In this document: piece after piece, positions 36,547-48,094 of the stretch
How positions within the stretch are numbered: the first letter of the stretch is position 1
Layout of the letters: each line of letters starts with the position of its first letter
Origin: Pseudoscleropodium purum
Taxonomy: Eukaryota; Streptophyta; Bryopsida; Hypnales; Brachytheciaceae
NCBI GenBank assembly: GCA_963969395.1
Contig: OZ017795.1
Span: 24,657,063-24,721,062 of the forward strand
Direction of reading: 5' to 3'
DNA: 64,000 nt
The notes under the pieces: model-generated
Told to the model about the DNA's origin: nothing
The model's database searches: none
Seen by the model: only the letters and a program-made list of their open reading frames with translations
Made by a program: the position numbers and the translations under genes

Positions 36547-37189
36547 AACCCCTAACTGCCCGAGGCACCAGAATCTGGTGTTTGCAAAACTTTGAAGCTC
36601 AATAAAAACTAACCAAGTTGGTATTTCTAGTAGTCTGTATTTTTAGAAAGTTCTTTATGAAGTCTAGTTTCAATACCAAAAATCCGATTATGATAATAAA
36701 TGATAGTGATTTTTCTATTCAAGGTTTTGTGCAAGGGTACGCATTGCAATCTTGACTTCCCGTAGTGTTGAGAGCTCTTGTAAATAAGCCTCAAATACAC
36801 TAGGACTTGAAGAAAAAATCACATTCAAAACTCATTTAAAAAAATTGTAGAGTAGATTTTGAGAAGCCATAAACTGATTGGGGTTATTTATGTTAGGCCC
36901 TTAAACCTCATATTTTTTTGGTTACCAACTTCTTAAGTTTGACTAGTGAAAAGTGAATTGAAATTTTTTCATAGTTTTCATACCCTCATGGTCAAACGTT
37001 ATAATCTTTCAACTTATAAGTGATATTGTTGTGTTTTTTCTTCCCATGTGATCTATAACATGTCTAGTTTGAATTTGTATGGTTACAATTCAAAAAAAAT
37101 TGATACAACTTATCAAAATGTTAACTTTTTGTTCAATTTAGAACAAATTTCTAGAGGCTCAAAACAGGCCCTGGGCATTTAGAGGTTAA
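36545..37189. mobile_element. TTAA element family A, copy A4
   Basis: TTAACCCCTAACTGCCCGAGG at left (one base changed from the family end), and GGGCATTTAGAGGTTAA at right. About 645 bp, same orientation as A3. Its left TTAA overlaps the last bases of the inverted duplication (GGAACGTT), so the element edge and the duplication breakpoint coincide. Confidence 0.85.
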
Positions 37190-37790
37190 CAAGGTACTTG
37201 AGTTTCTGCTTTCAGAAAGTAATAGTCAATGAATAGAATATACTTGCCAACCATTAACTGCACACATCCAAAAACTAGACAACTATAGTTGCATACACTA
37301 TTCACTGACCGCACCATTCCCATACCAATTCAATTGGTGTAGGAACAAAATTTCCTAGCACCACACACTGTGTGCTAAAGGGTTACAAGGAATTTCTACA
37401 CAAATATTTGAACTTCATTGCCTTTAAATTGCAATAAAATTTGTGGAGAAAAATCATTTTGCATTCTGTTTTTTAAGGTGAATCTTAATATGACATTTAA
37501 TATCATGCCAAATTTCAAAACATGCAAATCTCTATATTTATGTGGAGAAGGATTTGGAATTTATCTATGCATTTGTGTAGCGAGTTTATTATACTTCTAT
37601 TACATTTTATTATTTTACTTTCTACTTTTTGAAAGTAAGCATAGTAACTTTGTATAATGGAGCTCATGTGTTGTAATTCAAACAAGTTTTTCTAACTATT
37701 TGTATCATGCACACATTCAAACATTGTTTTTTTTATTTACAAAAGATTTTGAAAATAATCACAACTCATTATTATTTTTTAATAGTTGGA
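37190..37790. other. spacer between TTAA elements, nothing recognised
   Basis: AT-rich, no gene. Lies within the spacer of the inverted duplication. Confidence 0.4.
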
Positions 37791-38363
37791 TTAATCCCTA
37801 AAGGATTGAGGTACATTTGGATAAAAATTTGAAAAACTGCCACATTTAAGGGTTGTGAGAAAAAATTGAATTTTTTTTTTTTTCATATTCAACCATACAA
37901 ATTTTTACAAGACTACTATGAGAATGTGTGGAAAGAATTTCAGAAACTTTGACCACACAAATTGAAAGATTATAAGTTTATTATGTTTAAAGTTAGGAAA
38001 AAATAGTTTTTTTTTACCTTACTAAGTAAGCTTAGTAAACTTTAATTCCTCCTAGAGTAAGATTTTTACTCTATGATAGTTGTTTTTTGGACATTTGCAT
38101 CTTGTATCGTGTTACATACCTACCACATTTTAGAAGTAGAGGAGGAGTATTGCATATACTATCCAAGTTGCTTGAATAGTTCAAGGTAGCATAATATTGG
38201 ATACAAATACTTGATTTGAAAAAAAATTATATTCCATGTAACAGAGTACATGTTCACACCTCATGTCAAAATTTGAAGAACATGTGTTAAAAAATGACTT
38301 CATATACACCTACTCAAGATCACATATGTATGTTCAATAGTCATTCAGTCTTTTAGGGGTTAA
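37791..38363. mobile_element. TTAA element family C
   Basis: TTAATCCCTAAAGGATTGAGG at left and CAGTCTTTTAGGGGTTAA at right, about 573 bp. It shares the terminal TTAA(C/T)CCCTAAA with families A and B but has a different interior. An inner CTGCCACATTTAAGGG block loosely recalls family B. Non-coding. Confidence 0.65.
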
Positions 38364-38910
38364 GATTAATGGCAAGAAGAAAGACCCCAGTAGAATGCCT
38401 TGAGAAACTAAAATTACTTAAACTATATAAAAATTTCCCATGTGCCTACCATGATTGCATTTACGTGATGTTTGATCAGGAAAAAATGCCTCCTAAAATT
38501 GTTTGGAAGAGTTGCATGCAGAACTTGCTTCCTTGGATATAAGATGCTTTCGGACAAATGAATTTGGATGTACCCATTGACATACTGTATTGTCTATGGT
38601 ACAACCAAGTTAAAGGAATAGCGGATGAAATCTCACAATGACGAATTCAATTGATCTTATCGTGAGAAACTTAATTTAACAGTTTTATTTTATTTTTAAA
38701 CGGTGTGAATTATGAGAAAAGAAATACAATTTAATAGTTTCTATTCTTCAGTCGATGCACAAATATTATTTTATGAATACACTTTTTTTAGTGTGAATAC
38801 CATTTTTTTTATTATGTTATTGAACTTAAAGTATCGGTGACTTAATGTCAATTAGTGATGCCAAATTCCAATAAGTCGCAATTAAGGGTATTCATACCTT
38901 TTCACCAGTG

Positions 38911-39554
38911 AACGTTCCAAAAAACATTGAAAATTAGGTACAACAAAATGGGAGTTTGGGATTTAATTAGTGGTTCAGAGGACGTTGATCAGGAGTGTAC
39001 ACACAGAGTCGTCGACGTTGAAAGATGGATGAGACACATGGATGAGACAGAATGGATGGATGAGACCCATGGATTAGACATACTGGATGGATGAGAAATA
39101 TGGATGAGACCTCGGGGAGGGGTTCAGTTGACGACCAAGCACTGACGAAAGAAGGCCGACGGATGAATTCAGGGACGATTTCGCGCCTAGAATGGGAGGG
39201 AAATCATACGTTTCGTGCGCTTAGGGTTTCGTGGCTCCGACCTCCCCCTGCTGATCGTTGCGCGCTTGGTTGCTGCGCGATCGGGTCGTGGCCCATGCCC
39301 CCTCGCATCCTGCGTCCTTCTGCATTCGACGGCGATTCGTTTGAGCTCTAGATCGTCCGTTTTGGTGGGCAGTCGAGTGCGTGGTTGTCGATTCTGTTGG
39401 GAGGAATTCTGTCTGTAGAAGGGGTTTGCAGCTCCGATTCGGGCTTCGGCAGAGTCTGTTTTGGTGCTCAGTGGCATCCGAGCGTGACGTTGGGTCTGTA
39501 GTACCCGTTGTGCAGGGCGGTAGGCAGGTATTCGAGACTTCTCTGCTGCTGCGG
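38911..39554. repeat. inverted duplication, right arm (upstream of MRG)
   Basis: Inverse of 35933-36546, nearly base for base. It carries an extra ATGGATGAGAC-type expansion at about 39030-39065. The outer end is at GCTGCTGCGG; beyond that the arms are unrelated. It supplies the promoter or first untranslated exon region of MRG. Confidence 0.95.
39231..39239 (+). promoter_or_regulatory. telo-box in the MRG-side arm
   Basis: TTAGGGTTT, the inverse telo-box, inside the right arm and upstream of the MRG leader. Same site as 36258-36266 by duplication. Confidence 0.5.
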
Positions 39555-40545
39555 TGAGTTGTACTTAACTGCTACGCGAGCCGTACCGCGCAAGGATCGC
39601 CATTTGCAAGGAATCGTGTGTTTGATCTTCGAAGGGAGTGTTGTGTCCAACGGTGGTGTGGTGGTGTATGCACGGTGCAGGTGAGTTGGCGAAAATTTTA
39701 ATGCCGGAATATCAGAGATTTTAAGAGTTCTAGCTTGTGCTGATGTTCGTTGTTATGTTCAACTGAGAATTTTTCTAGCTCGTTTGGTTTATCCATTTTG
39801 CAGCAGGTACACTGTTTTTAGGGTTTCATATAATTTGAAACTGAATCCTTTGCGTTGGTTTCAGCATTTTCTAAATCGGATAGAGTTCTGGTTCTAGTGG
39901 TTTGGTACTGTTGCCTGGCTCCAACTTACGCCAGTGTCTTAGCAGGATTATATGATTTTCTAATTTAGTATCTGCATCTAGTTGTTCTGGTTGATTTTTT
40001 GAATTTGCTATAGATCGGAGTCTTTATATCATAACGCCAATTGTCTAATTTTTTCTGGATATCATTTGCTCTGACTGCAAAGTGGCCTCTGTACATGTGA
40101 TTTGCATCATTGAATGTTGAAACAGTTACTTTGAGGATGGATTTTCACTCACAAACCTCGCTTACTGTTGCTTGGTATTGCAAGTTGAGGGTCTAACCAA
40201 CGTCTTTGCCCTCTTGTAGGCTGCTAGTGAATTCTCTGACCTAATCCCCCCAGAATTCTTTGCGCTTGTACCTTGGCATAAATGCTGATTACTCTGGCGT
40301 AAATATTGATTAGTTCTGAATTTACAATTCTTATCGAGTGATTCAGGTCATCCATACGTTCACCCTGTCTCTAGCCTCGATTTTTCCTGGAAGATTAGGA
40401 TTTGTGCGTCGTTAAGCAGATTGCTGTGATTGGAAGCGCTGGAATCTTTGGATTGAAATTCACTTTTAGTTTGATATTGCTTTGACAGTATTGGGCAAGG
40501 CTGCAGTCAGTTCTCAGTGATTGGATGCCTGCGGCAGTGTAAGAG
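39555..40545 (+). other. MRG 5' leader with a probable untranslated-region intron
   Basis: A strong donor (GCAG/GTGAGT) lies at about 39677-39685. The stretch to about 40490-40538 is T-rich and stop-rich, with acceptor candidates TTGACAG near 40490 and GCGGCAG near 40536, just ahead of the start codon. This is the usual plant pattern of an intron in the 5' untranslated leader. Confidence 0.4.
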
Positions 40546-41448
40546 ATGGGGAGTTCAAGTGCTGCAGTGAAGGATGAACCAGAAGAAAGTGGAGATGAGG
40601 AGACAGAGCCTGGCCAGTTCAGGGAAGGCGAGAAAGTTTTGGCCTATCATGGCCCTCTCATATATGACACAAAAATCCAGAAAGCGGAGTATCGAAAGGA
40701 GTGGAAGTACTTCGTGCATTACTTAGGGTGGAGCAAGAATTGGGATGAGTGGGTGGGTGCAGATAGGCTGATGAAGCCGACCGAAGAAAATCTGGAAAAA
40801 CAGAAAAAACTCTTCAAAAACCAGACAGGGGATAAACAATCGAAAGGGCGGGTGCCGGCAGGGAAGCAGAAAAGTGCAGCTGAGAAAGAAGAACATAAAA
40901 CCGAGAACAAGCCTGCTCGAGGGAAGAAACGGAAGTGCGATCCAGTAGTGGAAGCCAAGGATTCAGACGAGCATGACCAATTACTGAAGATCTCTTTACC
41001 TGGCACCTTGAAAAAGCAGCTGGTGGAAGACTGGGAATTCATTACTCAAATGGGGAAGCTGGTAAAGCTGCCTCGATCTCCATCTGCCGAAGAGATTTTA
41101 AAGAAATATGTAGACTTTAAGACGAAACGGGATGGTGTAGTAGAGGACTCGCTGGTTGAAGTGTTGAATGGTTTGAGAAGTTACTTTGACAAGTCCCTGC
41201 CAGCGATGTTGTTGTACCCTCAGGAAAGAGCTCAGTATGCCAGTGCTGTCCCTCAAGGAAGTACGATTAGTCCAAGCAGCATCTACGGGGCAGAACATCT
41301 TCTTCGGTTGTTTGTGAAGTTATCTGAGTTGCTTAATTACACGAACATGGAGCACGAAGCTTTGACCCAGCTCCAACAGAAACTGGCGGATTTTCTGAAG
41401 TTTCTCCAAAGGAACCAGAGCAGCTTCTTCCTTACCAGTTACAGTTGA
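40546..41448 (+). CDS. MRG: MRG-family chromatin reader (MORF4/MRG15 type)
   Basis: Uninterrupted 300-residue frame. Residues about 25-80 form the chromo-barrel: FREGEKVLAYHGPLIYDTK, then EWKYFVHYLGWSKNWDEW with the aromatic residues Tyr34, Tyr55, Tyr59, Trp62 and Trp66 expected to build a methyl-lysine cage. A basic linker follows (GKKRK near 126). The MRG domain spans about 150-297: LPGTLKKQLVEDWEFIT, VKLPRSPSAEEILKKYVDF, SIYGAEHLLRLFVKLSELL and DFLKFLQRNQSSFF. Plant MRG proteins read H3K36 methylation and recruit histone acetyltransferase complexes in the nucleus. Length matches the plant family. The coding region has no intron, whereas I recall intron-rich MRG genes in flowering plants. 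Convergent with the Mpv17-like gene, with stops 407 bp apart. Confidence 0.93.
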   Translation: MGSSSAAVKDEPEESGDEETEPGQFREGEKVLAYHGPLIYDTKIQKAEYRKEWKYFVHYLGWSKNWDEWVGADRLMKPTEENLEKQKKLFKNQTGDKQSKGRVPAGKQKSAAEKEEHKTENKPARGKKRKCDPVVEAKDSDEHDQLLKISLPGTLKKQLVEDWEFITQMGKLVKLPRSPSAEEILKKYVDFKTKRDGVVEDSLVEVLNGLRSYFDKSLPAMLLYPQERAQYASAVPQGSTISPSSIYGAEHLLRLFVKLSELLNYTNMEHEALTQLQQKLADFLKFLQRNQSSFFLTSYS

Positions 41449-41854
41449 GCTGCAGTTGTAGATATGAAATTGTTCACATTGGATTTATTAGAACCTTACT
41501 CATTGTATTTTAAACCGGATCAAAATGGTCTTCATTGGTTTGTACAGCTACAGGTCTCAAATTATCAATGGCGCTTCTAATAGTCCATCTCATTGTGTCC
41601 TTTACATAGCACAGGTTAGTCATAGGTACTTCTGAGTATCTAGGATATGATGACTATTCTGAAGCGTTTACAAGTAGCTGCACTGAAGCCACAGGACGGA
41701 GAATAATCCATGTATACAGACATTCATCCCAGCGAGTGAATTTGACTTCATCCGCTTGAGCCTGGTGGGGTCCATGGAGCAATTTATGCAGTAAGGTACG
41801 ATTAATGGTGTTTCAATACTGGTTAGCACCACGAATCTATTATTGAAGAAATGG

Positions 41855-44800
41855 TTACTGTTGAGCCTGCGCTTGAATTGGCTGGAGAAGCTCCTGAGGT
41901 ACATGCACTGCATTCTGTATTTGGGTCGCTACTTGCTTGTAAGTCGGCTCCTGACCTGCGGGCTTATGGCTGACATACGAAATATACACATTCCATGCTA
42001 AGCCCACGACATTGCTAAATAGAACCTGCAAGATGCATCGCAGGCTCAAGAAAATAATAGTTAAGTAATAAGGAGCTTTTGCACTCAACTTCAATGAGTT
42101 ACTAATACAATTATAACGAGGGATCATAATGCAATGTATCAGAATTGAAGTTTTGATTACCCGTGGAGTTATGGTAAGAACAGAGCAGGTGATGTGCTAG
42201 ACATACCTGCATAATCGGAGGCATAAACATGAAGTTGCAAAATTGGAAGGGAATCCATAATTTCCAGTTTGCAATCAAAGTGGGTTTCCAATCCTGTCCC
42301 ACCAACAAGCAAACGTCAGCTACATAGTGTCTAAGCTTGTGCGGACGATATTAATAATCATACGCTGGCCACAGAGGATTTGAATCCGAATTAACTCTTA
42401 CACTCTCTTAATCTCTCACAAAATAACCCAACTTACTGTAATAAGGTGCAAATCAAAAAACAGATGTGACACTTAAATTTGATCCCTCTGTATTTGTTCC
42501 TTATCATTGGTTGTTGATCATTGGTCACTTGTTTAGGTCGTACACCACGTGACCGGTTCCGGTTTAGGGTGGGTTTAGGATTTTAGGGTTTAGCGTGAAG
42601 AAAATGTCCCACTCATTTTTAGGACAGATTCAGTGTTGTAATGAAGGCATAATGCCCAATTGCATGGTTTTGCATGCTTTATTGGGCATTATGCATTTTT
42701 CATCCCAATTGTTTATATTCATCCTATATTTCATCCAAATTTAATTCTTATGGTTTATGTGGGCAAAGCTTTTGATAATTGGGCACCAAAACTGCCATTT
42801 TTTGGACAAGTTTCAAAATTTAGATAAAAAACAACATTTTTGGATACATGTAACTATAGGATCTTGTAGTAAAATGGTTTGAGAAGATGTGAAAAAAATT
42901 TCAGAAATTTCCACCATGTAGATTGCAAGATACTAGCATTTGAAGTGACAAAAATCATTTTTTTGTCCTTGCAAAAACCCAAGTAGTTGAACTTCACAAG
43001 GTCAAATTTGTAGAAAAAATGTTCAAAATGATTGCAACTCTTTGGATTCATTCTTCAAGGCATGTTGGATACATGCTTGAAAAATTTCAGATCATTTGGA
43101 ATTGTACAACATATAGGAAAAAAATAGCAAGTAGGTAGTAGTAGAGAATGCTTCAAAATACTAAATTATTAAGAATTAAAATACGGAATTGAAAAATGTC
43201 AATCTCAATGGTTGAAATGTTGTGATAAACAATTTACATCCTAGGATTTATTTATTTTTTTCAAAAAATATTGAAAATTGGATAAAATAAAGGATTTCAA
43301 AGTTTATTTTAGAGTAGGGAATCTATAACTGCCCATAAACAAAAAATCCTCATAACTTTCGACTAGTTGACCAAAATGGAATAATTCAAAGCTTTCCTTG
43401 TATATATAATTCTAGAAAATGAATTTCAAATTTTGATTGTTGAAAAAAATGATTTTTTTAGATCTGCCCAGACTACCCAAGTTGAGAAACAAACTACATA
43501 TTAGGCTATAACTTTTGATTCCTATTTCCAAATGTCATTAAATTTGTTGCATATGAAAGATATTTCTCATCTACACCTTCTACTACAATGTGAGCCTTAA
43601 ATATGCAAATTTCTGGTCACAATGGCCTGCCCAAAATTTCTATACAACCAAAAAACACAATCCGGTCCTTTAGGGATTAATTAGTAGCATGACTACCCCC
43701 ATTGGACTACTTAGTCATGTTACTCTTTTATGACCTTGTCTCATTGAATGTAGAGTAAAATTACAAACATACTTTTTGAAGCTTGTCTTGAATCTCGTCA
43801 ACATGTCCCTCCATCAAAAGCAAGTAGGTGAAAGTAATTGCAATGAATATTGGAGCAAAAATAAACTGTACCCCCCAAAAGTTAATTGCATTAAGATCAC
43901 AATGGATTAAAGTTGGCCTTTTTTAAAAGCTTGTGCACAATATTATGTTTTTCAATAATTTTGTGATAATTTTTGGATGTAAGTATGTTTAGAAGGAGTG
44001 ATATACATTGATCACACCTGATCCAAGCCCAATCGAATTGCAACACCTTTTGTGCCTTGAACCCTCACCATTTGATTGAGGAATCCATACCTATCCAAAT
44101 ACAAATTACATTATGCGTCCAACAAAACTCTTGTGAGACAATTGAGAGCATTTTTTTAACATAAAAGTTAGAGGGTCCCTTCAACAATGGCACTCAATTC
44201 CATCTTGAATGCCACAAAATTCAAGGAGAAACTTGAATTCAAGCTAGAATTTCAACAAGTAAAAAGGTTGTAATATGAAGGTAGACACATGATCCAACTC
44301 TTGAAGTTAAAGAATACTATGTATTCATTGGAGATTATCACCAAGAAAATTTAATTTCTATGCAAGGTTTGAAGAAACATTAGTTATAAAGATAAGACAT
44401 CCTCTACAATTGTACCAATAGTGTAGTGTTGGTCCAACTATGAAGAGCCCCAATGATGTCATGGATGCCACCCTTCTCAAATCCAAGGTGCTCATTTTCT
44501 CCACAAACATCTGCCAATACATACAACTTTTATTACAAATTGTAGGTGACATTCCTGAAAGGAGTTGCTAACAGTTTTGAGCTAAAACCTCATATTTAGG
44601 TTAGAAATGCAAGAATTGGTGATTAGCCAACTTTTGCATGTACAATTAAAAAAGTGGGTTGTCAACATTGCTCTAGAATGTTAAGTGTTTCTCTAATGAA
44701 CTACTATACTTAATGAACCAAAAAAGAATTGGAGGGTCTTATTATGCTAGTGGAAATGTAGTTTGTGTAGACTAGGGAAATGACCCAAGAGAAGACCCAC

Positions 44801-45760
44801 ATGACCAATTGGATCAATTGTAAGACTTCTTCTAGTTATTTTTATCATCTATGTGGACGATATATTCACTAATATTATGAGGTCAATGTAAATCACTACA
44901 TTTTTTTGTATTGGGAACATGACACTCAAATGAATGGTGAGAGTACAAGGTTTTGCACAATAGACTTATAAAAGTCCAATATGCTTTGATGGACCATAAC
45001 CTCCTCATATATAGCTGACAATACAAAAGTATATCATTATGCAACTCAAATTCCTCACCGCTTCTATGGCTTTGTTTGTTATTTCTCAAAAAATAAGACT
45101 CTTCTTTTATATTAAAATCAACATTTGTCTATGTATCACATGATTTGTGAAACCGTGGTGATACTATTGCAAGTTCAAGAAAAGTTGATGTCAGATTGTG
45201 TAGTAAGTTATGTGGATATTGGAACTATCCATTGATATTAACAATGAAATTTTGGGTTAGAAACTGACCAAATCCATCATCTACCAACTCCACTATCCTC
45301 TTAAATTTTGAAGTGGGTGAGGCCAAAGTTGTTACTAGGGCTTCTTTTTTGGCTTTTGGTGCCAGATTGCACCGAAATAAAATAATTTGGCTAAAAAATG
45401 GCAACAAATCTTGAAGTTTTTTGCGAGAAAACTTTGAATTATAAAAAATCTTGGATGAGATTGCTTGATTGTGGATGAAAATAGAATTATGGACATGTGA
45501 TATGTACAAATGTGATCTTTTCTATTCAATATGTAAATGAATGTTGAAATTTGGAGCACCACTATAATATTTTATATTGCCACTTTGGCACTTCATGAAA
45601 AATGAAAAGAAAAAAGAAAAAAGCCCTAGTTGTTACCACTCCTGTTGAGGGAAAAGCATACCTGAGTGAAAATGTCTCCAATGCAATTGAGGATGCCCAA
45701 TGTGATAGCCTTGGTCTTGATAGGGTGTGATGTCAGAAGCCTGGTATACCTAAACTCCAT
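41855..45760 (-). CDS. Mpv17/PMP22-family membrane protein, six exons
   Basis: Exons on the minus strand: 45662-45760, 44416-44510, 44018-44090, 43773-43865, 42207-42293 and 41855-42025. All junctions are GT-AG and phases agree, giving 205 residues. The family signature is complete: YTRLLTSHPIKTKAITLGIL at the start, GPTLHYWYGFL at 59-69, LGLDQFIFAPIFIAITF at about 85-101, DWKPTLIANWKLWIPFQF then NF at 121-140, and VLFSNVVGLAWNVYISY at 150-166. Four hydrophobic helices are expected. Members sit in the peroxisomal, inner mitochondrial or plastid membrane; which one applies here is not visible. The start ATG follows TGA-ATT-TGA in frame. The Gln-rich C-terminus is unusual. Introns are long and carry repeats, including a family B element. 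Confidence 0.9.
42562..42593 (+). repeat. short degenerate TTTAGGG run
   Basis: About four imperfect units (GGTTTAGGGTGGGTTTAGG, then TTTTAGGGTTTAG) in intron 4 of the Mpv17-like gene. Resembles plant-type telomere repeat, too short to call an interstitial telomere. Confidence 0.4.
42647..42694. repeat. small perfect-arm hairpin
   Basis: Arms GCATAATGCCCAAT and ATTGGGCATTATGC, 14 bp each, around a 20-nt loop. It lies in intron 4 of the Mpv17-like gene just before the family B element. Confidence 0.6.
42741..43680. mobile_element. TTAA element family B, copy B5, inside an intron
   Basis: The right end CGGTCCTTTAGGGATTAA (TTAA at 43677-43680) and the interior (AAACTGCCATTTTTTGG, ATTTCAGAAATTTCCACC, ATGTAGATTGCAAGATA) are clearly family B in forward orientation. 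The left end is decayed; TTAATTCTTATGG at 42741 is my best guess. It sits wholly within intron 4 of the Mpv17-like gene and lengthens it. Confidence 0.7.
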
Positions 45761-46250
45761 TCAAATTCACCCTTCAGCACATGCAGGATTGCAGGTGGGC
45801 GTCTCAAGAGGAAACAATCGGAGTAAAAATTGGTGGAAGACAAGCATACCAGCTGCTGGGTGCCGGCCCTGCTCCGCGTGCAGGGGAAGTTCCAGCCCTA
45901 TTACCTGCTGCTGTTGGAGACATTGTATCAGACAGTGTATCAGATCCCCCGAAATGGAAGCAAATGCGTCGCTTCTTACCCGCGGCAAGCTTGGAAATTT
46001 TGGATTCTGTGACTTACAGTCATCAACGGGAAGTGTGAAGTGTGAGGAGTTTTGGATTCTGTGACCAATCTCAATCTCATTGCTTTGGGGCAACGCCGTT
46101 ACTGTTCGTCGTTCTGTCACAACTGTACGCAGTGAGAAGCGACACCATCCTCCCCATGAAACTAAGTTAACGAGACTCATAATCACAGTTTTGATGCTCT
46201 CATTGAGCAATGTTATTCCTTAGACGCACTCAAAATTACTGTAACCAGCA
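45761..46250 (-). promoter_or_regulatory. 5' leader and promoter region of the Mpv17-like gene
   Basis: GC-richer than the introns. It holds a minus-strand frame of 147 codons (46210-45767) that ends TGA-ATT-TGA directly ahead of, and in frame with, the Mpv17 start. Its sequence has no transit-peptide or domain character that I can name, so I treat it as leader, with possible upstream translation. Confidence 0.35.
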
Positions 46251-48090
46251 TGAATGCGAGGATTCAGAATCAGAAAATGGTGGGAAACAGGGTTCTGGCC
46301 AACATAAAATTCTGGAGGAGCTCCTTCAAAACTCTCGGAAAGGGAATTCAGATTTTTTTGCACAATCTTGAGATCACCTTATGTGGGTTGTGAACAAAAG
46401 CTACAGGATGAAGATATGCATTGGCCACTGATTTAGAACCGTCGATGCGCTCTCTAACTTACATTGAATGTCACACTTTTGAGTCTATTTTTTAAGTTTC
46501 CACCTATAGTCGAGAAGGTGGATTCTTACAACTACTAAAGAATGTTGTGAATGAGAACCTCGAGGGAGAATGTGTTTTGCAGCACTACATACATTCCCCT
46601 AAGATTTTCTCTCGCCCTTTCTCCTACTCTGAAGCCCCCTACTGGCAACCACAACTATCTGCAACGTTTCCGCCAAAAAAGTTCAAAAACATTGCTCATT
46701 ACAGTGTAAAATGCTTGACCCTTAAACGTCACAGGCAGTCACTTGGCTAGCTTTTCAGCGTTTTTTCAAATACTGTGTTGTTTAAGGGTTAATACTGTGC
46801 TGTGTTGGTATTAGAGTTGAGGAATGAAGAATTAGTATTTGAGGTATTGAGGTATTTGAGGTTTCACCTGATACTCTCCTTCTCATGTCTGCCTTCGTCA
46901 CGTCCCTTTAAGAAAAAAATCAAAAATTTGATGGGCACCCCAAAGTTGAGGTCCTTGCACAGTCGCTTGTCACGGTACCTGACAGGTGATCCCATCTATT
47001 ATTTAAACCCACTTCCATGAATTTGAAGTTTGCAATTAGAATTGAAGTCAGAAAAAATATTGAATTTCGTCAAATACTCTTGGTAGACTCAGCACCTCTT
47101 GGTGCATCGAATTCCTTGCAAAGTTTGCAGGGACGCTACTAGATTACTGCAATGAGAAGCAAATTTATCCATCTGATGCATCAACTTTCTCATTGATGAG
47201 AGCTTGCCCACTAAATCTTTAGGTTTTCAATGTAAACCGGCTCAAATTTATTCTCAATCTCTTGCCTCCAATATCAGAATTTTTTGATGGAATGAAGAAG
47301 ATTCAGAAGATATAGTTTCTTACCCCTATTTTGTCGAGTGCTCTTCATTTTGTAGAAAGCTCAGGAATGATTTTTTATCGTAATCCTCAATCTTTGCGAA
47401 TGTCATATAACTTATAGGTAGAGCTCCTGCCTGTTAATTGATTGAAATGTCGACATTTTGATGGAGCTGCCCCTGCAATGAATTCATGCTAATTGCCAAA
47501 GCCAGAGAATATTCTATTGGGCTTCTCATCTGTGAGCCTGATCATTTTTATTTCATATTTTTTTCGGTCTTGACTGTGAGATTTAGGTTAAGCTTATTTC
47601 ATGAATGGAAAATTCAGGGAGTGATCAAGGACTCAGCCGGCTCTCTGATTCAGGTTTGCCTAGGGTTTCATATCTTGGTTGCAGCATTGTGCGGGCACCA
47701 GTTGGTTGGGAACCTTCATCAAGTCGCTTTGAGAACAGAACCATGAGGAGAGAAAGGAAGCAGGGTTTTATTGGCTTTGTCCTCTTTGGCATCAACGCTC
47801 TCGTTTCTGAATTGGAGTTTTCTAAACATGATTAGGGCTTGGTTGAGTGAACAGAGTCTCACGGTCACACCGTTCTCTTCACTACAGCGAGGAAGCTATT
47901 TACATCCACAGTCATGAAAATGAACCAAAAAAATCATGGGTGAAAAATTAAGATTTTTATCCAAATTTGTGTACACACATCTCGAAAAGAGCCATGTCAT
48001 TGTGTGTTTTATTGCAATTTAACAATTACATTCAATATTTTGGGAAATAATCCTTAACTACAATAGACAACAATGAGTTTCATGTCACAT
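46251..48090. other. low-copy-looking segment, no gene recognised
   Basis: Composition is intermediate. Short frames at 46547-46750, 46802-47020, 47486-47746 and 47605-47835 have no recognisable domain. May hold part of an undetected gene or regulatory sequence. Confidence 0.3.
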
Positions 48091-48094
48091 TAAT

